Of a stretch of 64,000 bases of DNA, positions 11,971 to 20,162 are shown one piece after another. The notes beneath the pieces were generated by a model. The model made no database searches, was not told the DNA's origin, and saw only the letters and a program-made list of their open reading frames with translations. Position 1 is the stretch's first letter. The number at the start of each line of letters is the position of its first letter. Both the position numbers and the translations under genes were made by a program. The stretch spans positions 1 to 64,000 of the forward strand of contig NZ_BBYR01000040.1 of the NCBI RefSeq assembly GCF_001293525.1, read 5' to 3'. The DNA is from Pseudideonella sakaiensis. Lineage in GTDB: Bacteria; Pseudomonadota; Gammaproteobacteria; Burkholderiales; Burkholderiaceae_C.

Positions 11971-12593
11971 AGCTCTGGGTCTCGCCCCGCGCGCCGAGCC
12001 CGCGCCGGGTGCTGATGTTCATCGCCGAGAAGGGCATCGGCGACGTCGAGCTGGCCAGCGTCGAGATCGGCCGCGGCGAGCACCGCAGCGCGGCCTACCT
12101 GGCCAGGAGCCCGCTCGGCAAGGTGCCGGTGCTCGAACTGCCCGACGGCCGCGCCCTCGGCGAGACGCGCGCGATCTGCAGCTACCTCGAGGGCCGCCAC
12201 CCCGAGCCCAACCTGATGGGCATCGGCTTCGAGGAACATGCCTTCATCGAGGCGGCCGACCGCCGCGTCGAGTTCTACCTGCTGGGCACGATCGCGAACT
12301 GGATCCGCCACGGCCACCCCGGGCTCGCGCCGCTGGAACAGCCGCAGTTCCCGGACTTCTCCGCCGCGCAGGGCCGCAAGCTGCGCGAGGTGGCGGGCTG
12401 GCTCGATGGCGAACTCCAGCGGCAGGACTGGGTGGCCGGCAAGCGCTTCACGATCGCCGACATCACCGCCTTCTGCGCGCTGGAGTTCGCGCGCGGCCTG
12501 ATGAAGTTCCGGCCGGCCGACGAAGGCTTCGAGGCCCTGCAGGCCTGGCGCGACCGCATCGCCGCGCGGCCCAGCGCGAAGGCCGGCGCCTGA
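11967..12593 (+). CDS. Glutathione S-transferase family protein
   Basis: The 208 aa product has a GST N-terminal thioredoxin fold (about 1-75; [21 protein letters not shown], then [20 protein letters not shown]) and a C-terminal helical domain ending in the conserved [14 protein letters not shown] segment. It begins at an ATG overlapping the stop of the previous GST gene (ATGA), so the two are translationally coupled. The two proteins are distinct subfamilies rather than a recent duplication. Role in detoxification or thiol chemistry is general to the family; no specific substrate is evident. Confidence 0.88.
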   Translation: MKLWVSPRAPSPRRVLMFIAEKGIGDVELASVEIGRGEHRSAAYLARSPLGKVPVLELPDGRALGETRAICSYLEGRHPEPNLMGIGFEEHAFIEAADRRVEFYLLGTIANWIRHGHPGLAPLEQPQFPDFSAAQGRKLREVAGWLDGELQRQDWVAGKRFTIADITAFCALEFARGLMKFRPADEGFEALQAWRDRIAARPSAKAGA

Positions 12594-12595
12594 GC

Positions 12596-12808
12596 ATGGC
12601 CATCGATCCCGTCGCCGTGCTCGTGATCCTGGGCGTCGGCGGCGCGGCGCTGTGGCTGGCGCGGCGGCAGGCCCGGCGCGAGGAGGCGCACCGTCGCCCG
12701 GACGGCGGCAGCGCCGGCGGGGACGGCAGCGGCTCGTCCGGCCGCGACCGGACGGACGGCGACGGCGACGACAGCGGGGATGGCGGCGGGGACGGCGGCG
12801 GGGACTGA
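12596..12808 (+). CDS. Small single-span membrane protein with Gly/Asp-rich tail
   Basis: A 70 aa predicted protein starting 2 bases after the GST stop. Residues 5-22 (PVAVLVILGVGGAALWLA) form one hydrophobic span, followed by an arginine-rich stretch (positive-inside anchor) and a low-complexity tail rich in Gly, Asp and Ser. I do not recognise a family. The codon pattern and operon position suggest a real gene, but the tail is low complexity and no good ribosome binding site is seen, so it may be non-conserved. Confidence 0.45.
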   Translation: MAIDPVAVLVILGVGGAALWLARRQARREEAHRRPDGGSAGGDGSGSSGRDRTDGDGDDSGDGGGDGGGD

Positions 12809-12813
12809 GGCCG

Positions 12814-13557
12814 CTACAGCCCGAGGAAGCTGCCGAGCAGCGGGTCCGCAGCCACCGCGGCCGAGGCGCCGCCCAGCACCGCCTGGCCCTTCTGCAGCAC
12901 CACGGCCCGGTCGGAGCGCGCCAGCACCTTGCGGTAGTCGCGGTCGACGATCAGCGTGGCGATGCCGCTGGCGCGGATCTCGCCGATGACGCGCCAGATC
13001 TCGCCGACGATCTTCGGCGCCAGGCCCTCGGTGGCCTCGTCCAGGATCACCAGCTCGGGGTGGGTCATCAGCGCGCGGCCGATCGACAGCATCTGCTGCT
13101 CGCCGCCCGAGAGCTGGCCGCCGAGGTGGCCGAAGCGCTCGCGCAGGCGCGGGAAGGTGTCGAGCACGCGCTCGAGCGGCCAGTCGCGCCGCTCGTCGCG
13201 CCCGGGGCGCGCCGCCATCACCAGGTTCTCGCGCACGCTGAGGTTGGGGAACACGCCGCGGCCCTCGGGCACGTAGGCCACGCCGAGCCGCGCCACCTCG
13301 TGCGGTCGGGCGCGCGAGATGTCGCGGCCGAAGACGGCGATGCGGCCCTCGCGCTGCGCGACGTGGCCGAGCAGCGTGCGGATCAGCGTGCTCTTGCCCA
13401 TGCCGTTGCGGCCCAGCAGGCCCACCGTCTCGCCGCGCGCGATCGCCAGGTCGACCCCGTGCAGCACGTGGCTGGAGCCGTACCAGGCCTGCAGGCCGCG
13501 GGCCTCCAGCAGCGGCTCGGCGATGGCCGTGCGGGTCGGGTGCGTCGCGGCACTCAC
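12814..13557 (-). CDS. livF: Branched-chain/aromatic acid ABC transporter ATPase, LivF type
   Basis: The 247 aa ATPase has Walker A GRNGMGKST (about 49-57), the ABC signature LSGGEQQML and Walker B LVILDEATEGLAP, with the short length of LivF. It would pair with LivG to drive the HAAT-family importer encoded upstream. Because the operon also carries bclA and boxD, the transported solute is probably benzoate or a related aromatic acid rather than leucine. A GTG at 13557 is chosen as start; another in-frame GTG at 13593 would extend it by 12 residues. It is the last gene of the operon and converges with the small gene ending at 12808. Confidence 0.9.
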   Translation of the reverse strand: MSAATHPTRTAIAEPLLEARGLQAWYGSSHVLHGVDLAIARGETVGLLGRNGMGKSTLIRTLLGHVAQREGRIAVFGRDISRARPHEVARLGVAYVPEGRGVFPNLSVRENLVMAARPGRDERRDWPLERVLDTFPRLRERFGHLGGQLSGGEQQMLSIGRALMTHPELVILDEATEGLAPKIVGEIWRVIGEIRASGIATLIVDRDYRKVLARSDRAVVLQKGQAVLGGASAAVAADPLLGSFLGL

Positions 13558-13619
13558 CGCCCGGCCCCCCGTGCGAGGGCCGGGGCCGCGCACGTCGACG
13601 ATCGATCGCCCGGGCTCAT
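13554..13619 (-). other. Possible 21-codon coupling ORF between livG and livF
   Basis: From the ATG at 13619, which overlaps the livG stop as ATGA, a reading frame of 21 codons runs to a TGA at 13556-13554 that overlaps the proposed livF GTG start as GTGA. Such a short frame could carry ribosomes from livG to livF. It may equally be chance, because livF could start at GTG 13593. No protein function is suggested. Confidence 0.25.
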
Positions 13620-14377
13620 GCGCCGGCCTCCTCGTGCTCGCCCAGGTAGGCCGCCTGCACCTCGGGGCTGGCGCGCACCGCCGCCGGCAGGTCGGTGGCG
13701 ATGACGGCGCCGTTGACCATCACGGTGATGCGGTCGGCGATGCGGAAGACGGCGTCCATGTCGTGCTCCACCAGCAGCAGCGCATGGCCGGCGCGCAGCT
13801 CGGCCAGCAGCGCGAGCATGCGCTCGGTCTCCTCGGCGCCCATGCCGGCCAGCGGCTCGTCGAGCAGCAGCACCTGCGGACGGGTGGCCAGGCACATCGC
13901 GATCTCCAGCTGGCGCTTCTGGCCGTGCGACAGGAGCCCGGCCGGGCGCGCGATCACCTCGGACAGCCCGGCACGGGCCGCCGCGTCGCGCGCGGCCTCG
14001 CCGCTGGCCGCGCAGCGCCGCGCCGGCTGCCACCAGTGCCAGGGCCGCTGCACCGCGGCCTGCGCCGCCAGCCGGCAGTTCTCGAACACGCTGAACGCGG
14101 GGAAGATCGTGGTGCGCTGGTAGCTGCGGCCCAGGCCGGCGCGCGCGCGGCGCGGCTGGCTCCAGGCGCTGACGTCCTGGCCGAGCAGCTCGACGCGGCC
14201 GGACGACGGCGGGATCTCGCCCGACAGGATGTTGATCAGCGTCGACTTGCCGGCGCCGTTGGTGCCGATGACGGCATGCACCTCGCCGCGGTGCAGGCTC
14301 AGCGAGACGCGGTCCACCGCGACCAGCCCGCCCCAGCGGCGCGTGATCTCGTGGCCGTGCAGCAGCACCTCGCTCAT
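13616..14377 (-). CDS. livG: Branched-chain/aromatic acid ABC transporter ATPase, LivG type
   Basis: A 253 aa ABC ATPase with Walker A GTNGAGKST (about 38-46), the LivG-type signature LLSHGQKRQLEIA (Ser-His in place of Ser-Gly) and Walker B VLLLDEPLAGM. The C-terminal LivG extension (ATDLPAAVRASPEVQAAYLGE) is present. It works with LivF on the cytoplasmic face of the LivHM permease. It overlaps livM at its start by 4 bases. Aromatic-acid uptake is inferred from the benzoate genes in the same operon. Confidence 0.92.
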   Translation of the reverse strand: MSEVLLHGHEITRRWGGLVAVDRVSLSLHRGEVHAVIGTNGAGKSTLINILSGEIPPSSGRVELLGQDVSAWSQPRRARAGLGRSYQRTTIFPAFSVFENCRLAAQAAVQRPWHWWQPARRCAASGEAARDAAARAGLSEVIARPAGLLSHGQKRQLEIAMCLATRPQVLLLDEPLAGMGAEETERMLALLAELRAGHALLLVEHDMDAVFRIADRITVMVNGAVIATDLPAAVRASPEVQAAYLGEHEEAGA

Positions 14378-15405
14378 CGCGCCGCCTCGCCGGCCGTCGA
14401 GCGGCGGCCGCCCGGCCGGCCGACCAGCCGCTCGCGCAGCCGCTGCGGCACGCCGACCAGGCCGCGCGGCAGCAGCGCCACGCACAGGATGATCGTCAGG
14501 CCCAGGCCCAGGTGCCAGTGCTTCGCGAAGCTGCCGAACACGGCCTCGGACTTGTAGAACTCCTGCAGCAGCACGAAGGCGAAGGCGCCGATCAGCGCGC
14601 CGCGCAGGTGGCCGAGGCCGCCGAGGATGATCATCACGAGCACCGCGCCCGACAGGTGCCAGCTCAGCAGCTCGGGGTTCACGTAGCCGTCCTTCACCGC
14701 GAACAGGAAGCCGGCCAGCCCCGCCAGCGCGCCCGAGACCACGAAGGCGGCGAGCTTGTAGGGGTAGGTGGAGAAGCCGGCGGCGCGCATGCGCTGCTCG
14801 TTCGCCTTGATGCCGGCCAGCGCCCGCCCGAAGCGCGAGCGCAGCAGCAGCGCGAGGAAGCCGAAGCTGCCGAGCAGGCAGGCCCAGGTGAAGCCGTAGA
14901 GCACGAGCGGCCGGTCCAGGTCGAGCAGGCTGCCGAGCGCGGGCTTGAGCATCAGGTAGATGCCGTCGGTGCCGCCGCCCAGCGGCGTGTCGTGCACCAC
15001 GTAGTAGGCCATCTGCGCGAAGGCGAGCGTGACCATGATGAAGTAGACGCCGCGGGTGCGCAGCGACAGCGCGCCCACCAGCCCCGCATAGGCAGCGGCA
15101 GCCGCCATGCAGGCCGGCAGCAGCCAGGCCAGGCCGGCCGGCTCGCTGGCCGGCGACAGCAGCACCGCGCCGTAGGCGCCGATGCCGAAGAACGCGGCCT
15201 GCCCGAAGCACACCAGGCCGGTGGTGCCGACCAGCAGCTCGAGGCTGAGCGCGAAGATCGCGTAGATCATGATCTTGCCGACCAGGTCGACGCCATAGTT
15301 GCCGGCCACCAGCGGCACCGCGGCCAGCGCCGCGAAGGCCGCCGCGACGAACAGCGCCGCGCCGCGCGACGAGGCGGCGCCCGCGTCAGGACTTGAAAAG
15401 GCCAT
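14374..15405 (-). CDS. livM: ABC transporter permease, LivM type
   Basis: The 343 aa inner-membrane permease has about 8-10 hydrophobic spans and the family segments GLVCFGQAAFFGIGAYGA near the N-terminus and the EAA-like cytoplasmic loop FGRALAGIKANEQRMRAAG. With LivH it forms the translocation channel of a HAAT-type importer. The start overlaps the livH stop by 20 bases. The extra Ser/Ala-rich N-terminus (about 1-15) is cytoplasmic. The likely solute is an aromatic carboxylate, from operon context. Confidence 0.92.
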   Translation of the reverse strand: MAFSSPDAGAASSRGAALFVAAAFAALAAVPLVAGNYGVDLVGKIMIYAIFALSLELLVGTTGLVCFGQAAFFGIGAYGAVLLSPASEPAGLAWLLPACMAAAAAYAGLVGALSLRTRGVYFIMVTLAFAQMAYYVVHDTPLGGGTDGIYLMLKPALGSLLDLDRPLVLYGFTWACLLGSFGFLALLLRSRFGRALAGIKANEQRMRAAGFSTYPYKLAAFVVSGALAGLAGFLFAVKDGYVNPELLSWHLSGAVLVMIILGGLGHLRGALIGAFAFVLLQEFYKSEAVFGSFAKHWHLGLGLTIILCVALLPRGLVGVPQRLRERLVGRPGGRRSTAGEAAR

Positions 15406-16264
15406 CGGGCTTCCAGAGCAGGATCAGGGCCATCAGCACGTAGACCAGCACGCCGGCCGCCTGCGGCAGCAGCACCTTGCCGAAGGTGTCGACCACGCCG
15501 ATCAGCAGCGCCGCGAGCAGCGCGCCGCGGATCGAACCGATGCCGCCGATCACCACCACGACGAAGCAGATGATCAGCACCGTGTTGCCCATGCCGGGAT
15601 AGACCGAGGACACCGGCGCCGCGACCATCCCCGCGAACACCGCGATCGCCACGCCGGCGGCGAACACCACGCGGTAGAGGAACTTGATGTCGACGCCGAG
15701 CGACTGCACCATCTCGCGGTTGCTGCTGCCGGCGCGGATCATCATGCCCAGCCGCGTGCGCGTGAACACGAGGTACATGCCCAGCGCCAGCAGCAGGCAG
15801 ACGCCGGAGACGAAGAGGCGGTAGACCGGGTAGGTCATCAGCTCGCCCAGCGGCAGGCTGCCGGCCAGCCACGGTGGGGCCTGCACGCCATGCACGTCGT
15901 CACCGACCAGCAGGCTGCGCAGCTCCTCGAAGACCAGGATCAGCCCATAGGTCATCAGCACCTGCTGCAGGTGCTCGCGCTCGTACAGGTAGCTGAAGAA
16001 CACCCACTCCAGCACATAGCCCAGCAGCACCGCCAGCACCAGCCCGACCGCCAGCGTCGCGAAGAAGCCGCCGCCGAAGGTCGCCCCCACCACCGGCGCC
16101 AGCGCATAGGCCATGTAGGCGCCGATCATGTAGAAGCTGCCGTGCGCCAGGTTGATGACGCCCATGATCCCGAAGATCAGCGTCAGCCCCGACGCCACCA
16201 GGAACAGCAGCAGCCCGTACTGCAAGCTGTTCAGGCACTGGATCAAGAACGTCGCGAAATCCAT
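15386..16264 (-). CDS. livH: ABC transporter permease, LivH type
   Basis: A 292 aa polytopic membrane protein with the LivH N-terminus (LNSLQYGLLLFLVASGLTLIFG, then INLAHGSFYMIGAY) and the EAA-like loop TRLGMMIRAGSSNREMVQSLG. It is the second permease of the importer. It is separated from livK by 219 bases of tandem palindromic repeats, while the later genes overlap. This arrangement could let the binding protein accumulate in excess over the membrane parts. Confidence 0.92.
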   Translation of the reverse strand: MDFATFLIQCLNSLQYGLLLFLVASGLTLIFGIMGVINLAHGSFYMIGAYMAYALAPVVGATFGGGFFATLAVGLVLAVLLGYVLEWVFFSYLYEREHLQQVLMTYGLILVFEELRSLLVGDDVHGVQAPPWLAGSLPLGELMTYPVYRLFVSGVCLLLALGMYLVFTRTRLGMMIRAGSSNREMVQSLGVDIKFLYRVVFAAGVAIAVFAGMVAAPVSSVYPGMGNTVLIICFVVVVIGGIGSIRGALLAALLIGVVDTFGKVLLPQAAGVLVYVLMALILLWKPDGLFKS

Positions 16265-16344
16265 CCACCCCGCCGAAAAAGAAAGAGAACCTCACCCAAC
16301 ATCAGACGGAGGCCGCCAGGCCGACCCCTCCAGCAGCCACGCTG

Positions 16345-16482
16345 GATCCGGCTCTGCCGGTCCAGCCGTGGCGCCCCCTGGGGGGAGCGGCGTGAGCCGC
16401 TCCGGGGGGGACCTTCCCCGGCTCCGCCGGTCCAGCCGTGGCGCCCCCCTGGGGGGGAGCGGCGAAGCCGCTCCGGGGGGGG
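16345..16482. repeat. Tandem REP-like palindromic repeats between livK and livH
   Basis: Two copies of a unit with a 70-base period (about 16348-16410 and 16418-16482). Each has a CCGGC-N3-GCCGG hairpin, the segment GGTCCAGCCGTGGCGCCCCC, and a stronger hairpin GGAGCGGC/GCCGCTCC followed by a G-run. The strong stems are at 16384-16391/16396-16403 (loop GTGA) and 16456-16463/16467-16474 (loop GAA): the stem is identical while the loop differs, which suggests RNA structure is conserved. A related unit lies at 4317. The rest of this 219-base gap (16265-16344) shows nothing distinctive. Confidence 0.75.
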
Positions 16483-16483
16483 G

Positions 16484-17647
16484 TCACATCCTGCAGCCCC
16501 GGCCCGGATCCGCCAGCTGCTTGCTCGCCACGCTCACCAGCTTGTTCTCCTTGCCCACCACCTGCCGCAGGTACATGTCCTGCACCGGGTTGTGCGCCTT
16601 CGAGATCGTGAACGGCCCGCGCGGGCTGTCGATGCGGGCCTTCTCGATCGCCGCGGCGATCTCGGCCTTCTTCGAGGTGTCGCCCTTCACGGCCGCCAGG
16701 CCGATGCCCAGCATCTGCGCGGCGTCGTAGCCCTGCACCGCATAGACGTCGGGCTGCAGCTTGTAGGCCTTGGCATAGGCCAGCCGGAAGGCGTTGTCCT
16801 TTGCGTTGCCGAGGCTGTCGGCGTAGTGCAGCGTGGTGTACAGGCCGTCGGCGTCCGCGCCCTGGGCCTCGAGCGTGCCATCGGTCAGGAAGCCGGCGCC
16901 GTACAGCGGGATGCTTTTCTTCAGGCCGGCCGCCGCATAGTCCTTGACGAACTTGACGGCGCCGCCACCGGCGAAGAAGGTGTAGACGGCATCCGGCCGG
17001 GTGGCCGCGATCTCCGTCAGCAGGGCCTGGAACTCGACGTTCGGGAACGGCAGGCTCAGCTCCTTGACGACGCTGCCGCCGGCTTTCTCGAAGGCCTCCT
17101 TGAAGCCGCGCACCGACTCGTCGCCGGCGGCGTACTTCCAGGTGATCGTGACGACCTTCTTGTGGCCGCGCTTGGCGACCACCTCGCCCATCGCATAGCC
17201 CGGCTGCCAGTTGCTGAAGCTGCTGCGGAAGATGTTCACCGCGCACATCGGGCCGGTCACCGCATCGGCGCCGGCGTTCGGCACCACCAGCAGCGTGCCG
17301 GTGTCCTTGGCCACCTTGGCCATCGCCATCGCGACGCCGCTGTGCACGGTGCCGACCAGCACGTCGACGTTGTCGCGCTTGACCAGCTTGTTGACGTTGT
17401 CGGTCGCCTTCGAGGGGTCGGACTCGTCGTCGACCTTGACGAACTCGACCTCGCGGCCCCCGAGCTTGCCGCCCTGCTCGTTGACGTACTGGCGGAAGCC
17501 GTTCTCGATCGCGGTGCCGAGCGCGGCGAAGGTGCCGGTGGCCGGCAGCATCAGGCCGACCTTCAGCTTGCCGCCGGTCTGCGCCATCGCGGGGGACGCC
17601 AGCGCGGCGGCGAGGGCGCTGAGGCAGAACAGTCGGGTGGGGCTCAT
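16484..17647 (-). CDS. livK: Periplasmic substrate-binding protein, LivK type
   Basis: The 387 aa protein begins with a signal peptide (hydrophobic 6-20, cleavage after AMA at about 22) and continues as a two-lobed type I periplasmic binding protein (KVGLMLPATGTFAALG; VDVLVGTVHSGVAMAMAKV). It delivers the solute to LivHM. Homologues in aerobic benzoate clusters of betaproteobacteria are thought to bind aromatic acids; that is the inferred ligand here. It starts at ATGA overlapping the hydrolase stop. The downstream repeat block may stabilise its message. Confidence 0.9.
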   Translation of the reverse strand: MSPTRLFCLSALAAALASPAMAQTGGKLKVGLMLPATGTFAALGTAIENGFRQYVNEQGGKLGGREVEFVKVDDESDPSKATDNVNKLVKRDNVDVLVGTVHSGVAMAMAKVAKDTGTLLVVPNAGADAVTGPMCAVNIFRSSFSNWQPGYAMGEVVAKRGHKKVVTITWKYAAGDESVRGFKEAFEKAGGSVVKELSLPFPNVEFQALLTEIAATRPDAVYTFFAGGGAVKFVKDYAAAGLKKSIPLYGAGFLTDGTLEAQGADADGLYTTLHYADSLGNAKDNAFRLAYAKAYKLQPDVYAVQGYDAAQMLGIGLAAVKGDTSKKAEIAAAIEKARIDSPRGPFTISKAHNPVQDMYLRQVVGKENKLVSVASKQLADPGRGCRM

Positions 17648-18513
17648 GGCGTGTCTCCGTGGGGTTGTCGTTGGATGAAGTCCCGCACCGCCTCGATCAG
17701 GCGCTGCGGCTGGTCGACGTGCGGCGAGTGGCCGCAATCCGGCAGCTCCAGCAGCTGCGTGCCGGGCACGCGCTCGCGGATGCGGCGGATCTGCGCCATC
17801 GTGCCATAGTCGTCGCGCTCGCCCTGCACCGCCAGCAGCGGCACGCGGATCGCGCCGATCTCCTCGACGATCGACCAGGCACGGAAGGCCGGGTCGAGCC
17901 AGGCGCCGTTCCAGCCGCCGAAGGCCGAGTCCGGGTCGTCGTGGTAGCGCCCGAGGCGGCGCCGCAGGTCGGTGTCGCGGTAGGCGACGCGGGCAGCCTC
18001 GATCGCGGCAATCGCCTTGTCCTCGACGTCGATGTGCGGCGCCAGCACGACCGCGCCCGCGATCGGCCCCACCGGCACGGGAGCACCGGCATCGGCGCGG
18101 CCCGCGTGCGCCGCGTGGATCAGCGCGATCGAGCCGCCGTCGCTGTGCCCGAACAGCCACAGCGGGCGGCGCCGGCCGTCCAGGCCCAGCCGCTCGCGCA
18201 GCGCCGGCAGCAGGCCGAGCGCCTGGCGGTGCATGAAGTCCGGCGCCCAGTGCTCGTCGGCCGCGCGCGGCGTCGAGCGGCCATAGCCGGGACGCGAGTA
18301 CACCAGGCCCTCGAGCCCGGCCGCCTCGCACAGGCGCTGCGGGAAGTCCTTCCACATCGCGACCGAGCCGAGGCCCTCGTGCAGGAAGAGGCACAGCGGC
18401 GCCGCCGGCCCGCCGGCCTCGATCCGGCGCAGCTCGATCAGCAGCGGGCCGGCCGGGCCCTCGAGCGCGATCAGCTCGTCGGTGACGCGGGCGGACGCCA
18501 GGCCCGGGCTCAT
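17644..18513 (-). CDS. Alpha/beta hydrolase of the box cluster
   Basis: A 289 aa alpha/beta-hydrolase with nucleophile elbow GHSDGG, oxyanion region FLHEGLGS and catalytic His in PDCGHSPHVDQP; the acid is probably in the QGERDDYG segment. Hydrolases resembling beta-ketoadipate enol-lactone hydrolase occur in known box clusters (for example Azoarcus evansii), where a side role such as lactone or thioester hydrolysis has been suggested but not established to my knowledge. It overlaps bclA and livK by 4 bases at either end, so it is firmly part of the benzoate operon. Confidence 0.85.
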   Translation of the reverse strand: MSPGLASARVTDELIALEGPAGPLLIELRRIEAGGPAAPLCLFLHEGLGSVAMWKDFPQRLCEAAGLEGLVYSRPGYGRSTPRAADEHWAPDFMHRQALGLLPALRERLGLDGRRRPLWLFGHSDGGSIALIHAAHAGRADAGAPVPVGPIAGAVVLAPHIDVEDKAIAAIEAARVAYRDTDLRRRLGRYHDDPDSAFGGWNGAWLDPAFRAWSIVEEIGAIRVPLLAVQGERDDYGTMAQIRRIRERVPGTQLLELPDCGHSPHVDQPQRLIEAVRDFIQRQPHGDTP

Positions 18514-20120
18514 CGGGCGGCCGCCGCCTCGCGCTCGCGCAGGCGGAAGCGCTGGATCTTGCCGGTGGCCGTCTTCGGCAGCTCGTCGACGAACTCGATC
18601 GTGCGCGGGTACTTGTAGGGGGCCAGGCGGTCCTTCACGAAGGCCTTCAGGGCCTCGGCGTCGACCGCCTGGCCCGGCTTGCGCACCACGAAGGCCTTGG
18701 ACTTGGTCAGGCCCTCGGCATCGCTGACGCCGATCACCGCGGCCTCCAGCACCGCCGGGTGCTGCACCAGCGTGGCCTCGACCTCGAACGGCGACACGTA
18801 CTGGCCGCTGACCTTGAGCATGTCGTCGCTGCGGCCGCAGTAGGTGTAGCTGCCGTCGGCATTGCGCACGTACTTGTCGCCGCTGCGCGTCCACTCGCCC
18901 TGGAAGGTCTCGCGGCTCTTGTCGCGCTGGCCCCAGTACATCAGCGCCGCCGAAGGCCCCTGGATGTAGAGGTCGCCGGCCTCGCCGTCGGGCACCGGCC
19001 GGCCGTCCTCGCCGCGCAGCGCGATCGCGTAGCCCGGCACCGGCCAGCCCGTGGTGCCGTAGCGCACCCGGCCGGGCCGGTTCGACAGGAAGATGTGCAG
19101 CATCTCGGTCGAGCCGATGCCGTCGATGATCTCGACCCCGTAGTGGGCGGTGAAGCGCTCGCCCAGCTCGGCCGGCAGCGCCTCGCCGGCCGACGAGCAC
19201 AGCCGCAGCGCCACCTCGTCGCGGCGCGGCAGCGCGGGATGGGCCAGCATGCCGGCAAAGCCCGTGGGCGCGCCGAAGAACACCGTTGGCCGCTGCTCGC
19301 GCCAGCGTCGGAACACCGCCTCCGGCGTCGGCCGCTCGGCCATCAGCACCACGGTCGCGCCGACGGCCAGCGGGAAGCTGAGCGCATTGCCCAGGCCGTA
19401 CGCGAAGAAGAGCTTCGCGGCGGAGAAGCAGACGTCGTCCTCGCGCAGGCCGAGCACCGCCTTGCCGTACAGCTCGATCGTCCAGTAGGGGTTGGCCTGG
19501 GTGTGGACCGTGCCCTTGGGCCGCCCGGTCGAGCCGGACGAGTAGAGCCAGAAGGCAGGGTCGTCCGGCCCGGTGGCCGCCGGCTCGGCCGCCGGCTCGG
19601 CCGCTGCCAGCCAGTCCTCGAAGGCGACCACGCCCGTCGGCAAGGCCGCCGTCGGGCGGGAGGCCACGATGCAGCGCGGCGCCGCGCCGCTGCGTACGAT
19701 GGCCTCCTGCAGCACCGGCAGCAGCGGCGCCGAGACCAAGACCGCCTCGGCCCGGCTGTGCTGCAGCATGTAGGCGTAGTCGTCCGCCGTCAGCAGCGTG
19801 TTGACCGCGACGGGCACCACGCCCGCGTAGATCGCACCGAGGAAGGCGACCGGCCAGTCGGCGCCGTCGTGCATCAGCAGCAGCACCCGCTCCTCGCGCC
19901 GGACGCCGGCCGCGCGCAGCGCCCCGGCCACGCGGCGGATGCGCCCGGCCAGCTCGCCGTAACGCAGGCTGCCGAGCTCGTCGACGTAGGCGAGCTTGTC
20001 CGGCCGGCCGGCGTTCGCGTCGATCAGGTGCTGCGCGAAGTTGAAGCGCGCCGGCAGCGGCGCCACGGTCGGGGCCGGCGGCACGGGGTCGGCGACGGAG
20101 GCAGGGTCGGGTGCGGTCAT
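18510..20120 (-). CDS. bclA: Benzoate-CoA ligase
   Basis: The 536 aa AMP-forming ligase has the A3 motif YSSGSTGRPKG (about 193-203), the segment AKLFFAYGLGNALSFP characteristic of benzoate/aryl-CoA ligases, DGIGSTEMLHIFLSN, and the catalytic lysine near K521 in TATGKIQR. It converts benzoate, ATP and CoA to benzoyl-CoA, AMP and PPi, committing substrate to the box pathway. It lies between boxD and the hydrolase in the operon. The assignment to benzoate over another aromatic acid rests on the complete box set next to it. Confidence 0.93.
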   Translation of the reverse strand: MTAPDPASVADPVPPAPTVAPLPARFNFAQHLIDANAGRPDKLAYVDELGSLRYGELAGRIRRVAGALRAAGVRREERVLLLMHDGADWPVAFLGAIYAGVVPVAVNTLLTADDYAYMLQHSRAEAVLVSAPLLPVLQEAIVRSGAAPRCIVASRPTAALPTGVVAFEDWLAAAEPAAEPAATGPDDPAFWLYSSGSTGRPKGTVHTQANPYWTIELYGKAVLGLREDDVCFSAAKLFFAYGLGNALSFPLAVGATVVLMAERPTPEAVFRRWREQRPTVFFGAPTGFAGMLAHPALPRRDEVALRLCSSAGEALPAELGERFTAHYGVEIIDGIGSTEMLHIFLSNRPGRVRYGTTGWPVPGYAIALRGEDGRPVPDGEAGDLYIQGPSAALMYWGQRDKSRETFQGEWTRSGDKYVRNADGSYTYCGRSDDMLKVSGQYVSPFEVEATLVQHPAVLEAAVIGVSDAEGLTKSKAFVVRKPGQAVDAEALKAFVKDRLAPYKYPRTIEFVDELPKTATGKIQRFRLREREAAAAR

Positions 20121-20162
20121 CGGGGTCTCCTGGTCGGCACGGGCGCGGGCCGGGGTGGCGGG

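Noticed and set aside
12814-17647. Assigning the liv genes to branched-chain amino acid uptake
   Set aside because: They are in one transcript with bclA, boxD and the DUF4863 gene, so an aromatic acid is a better guess; the liv symbols denote the family only.
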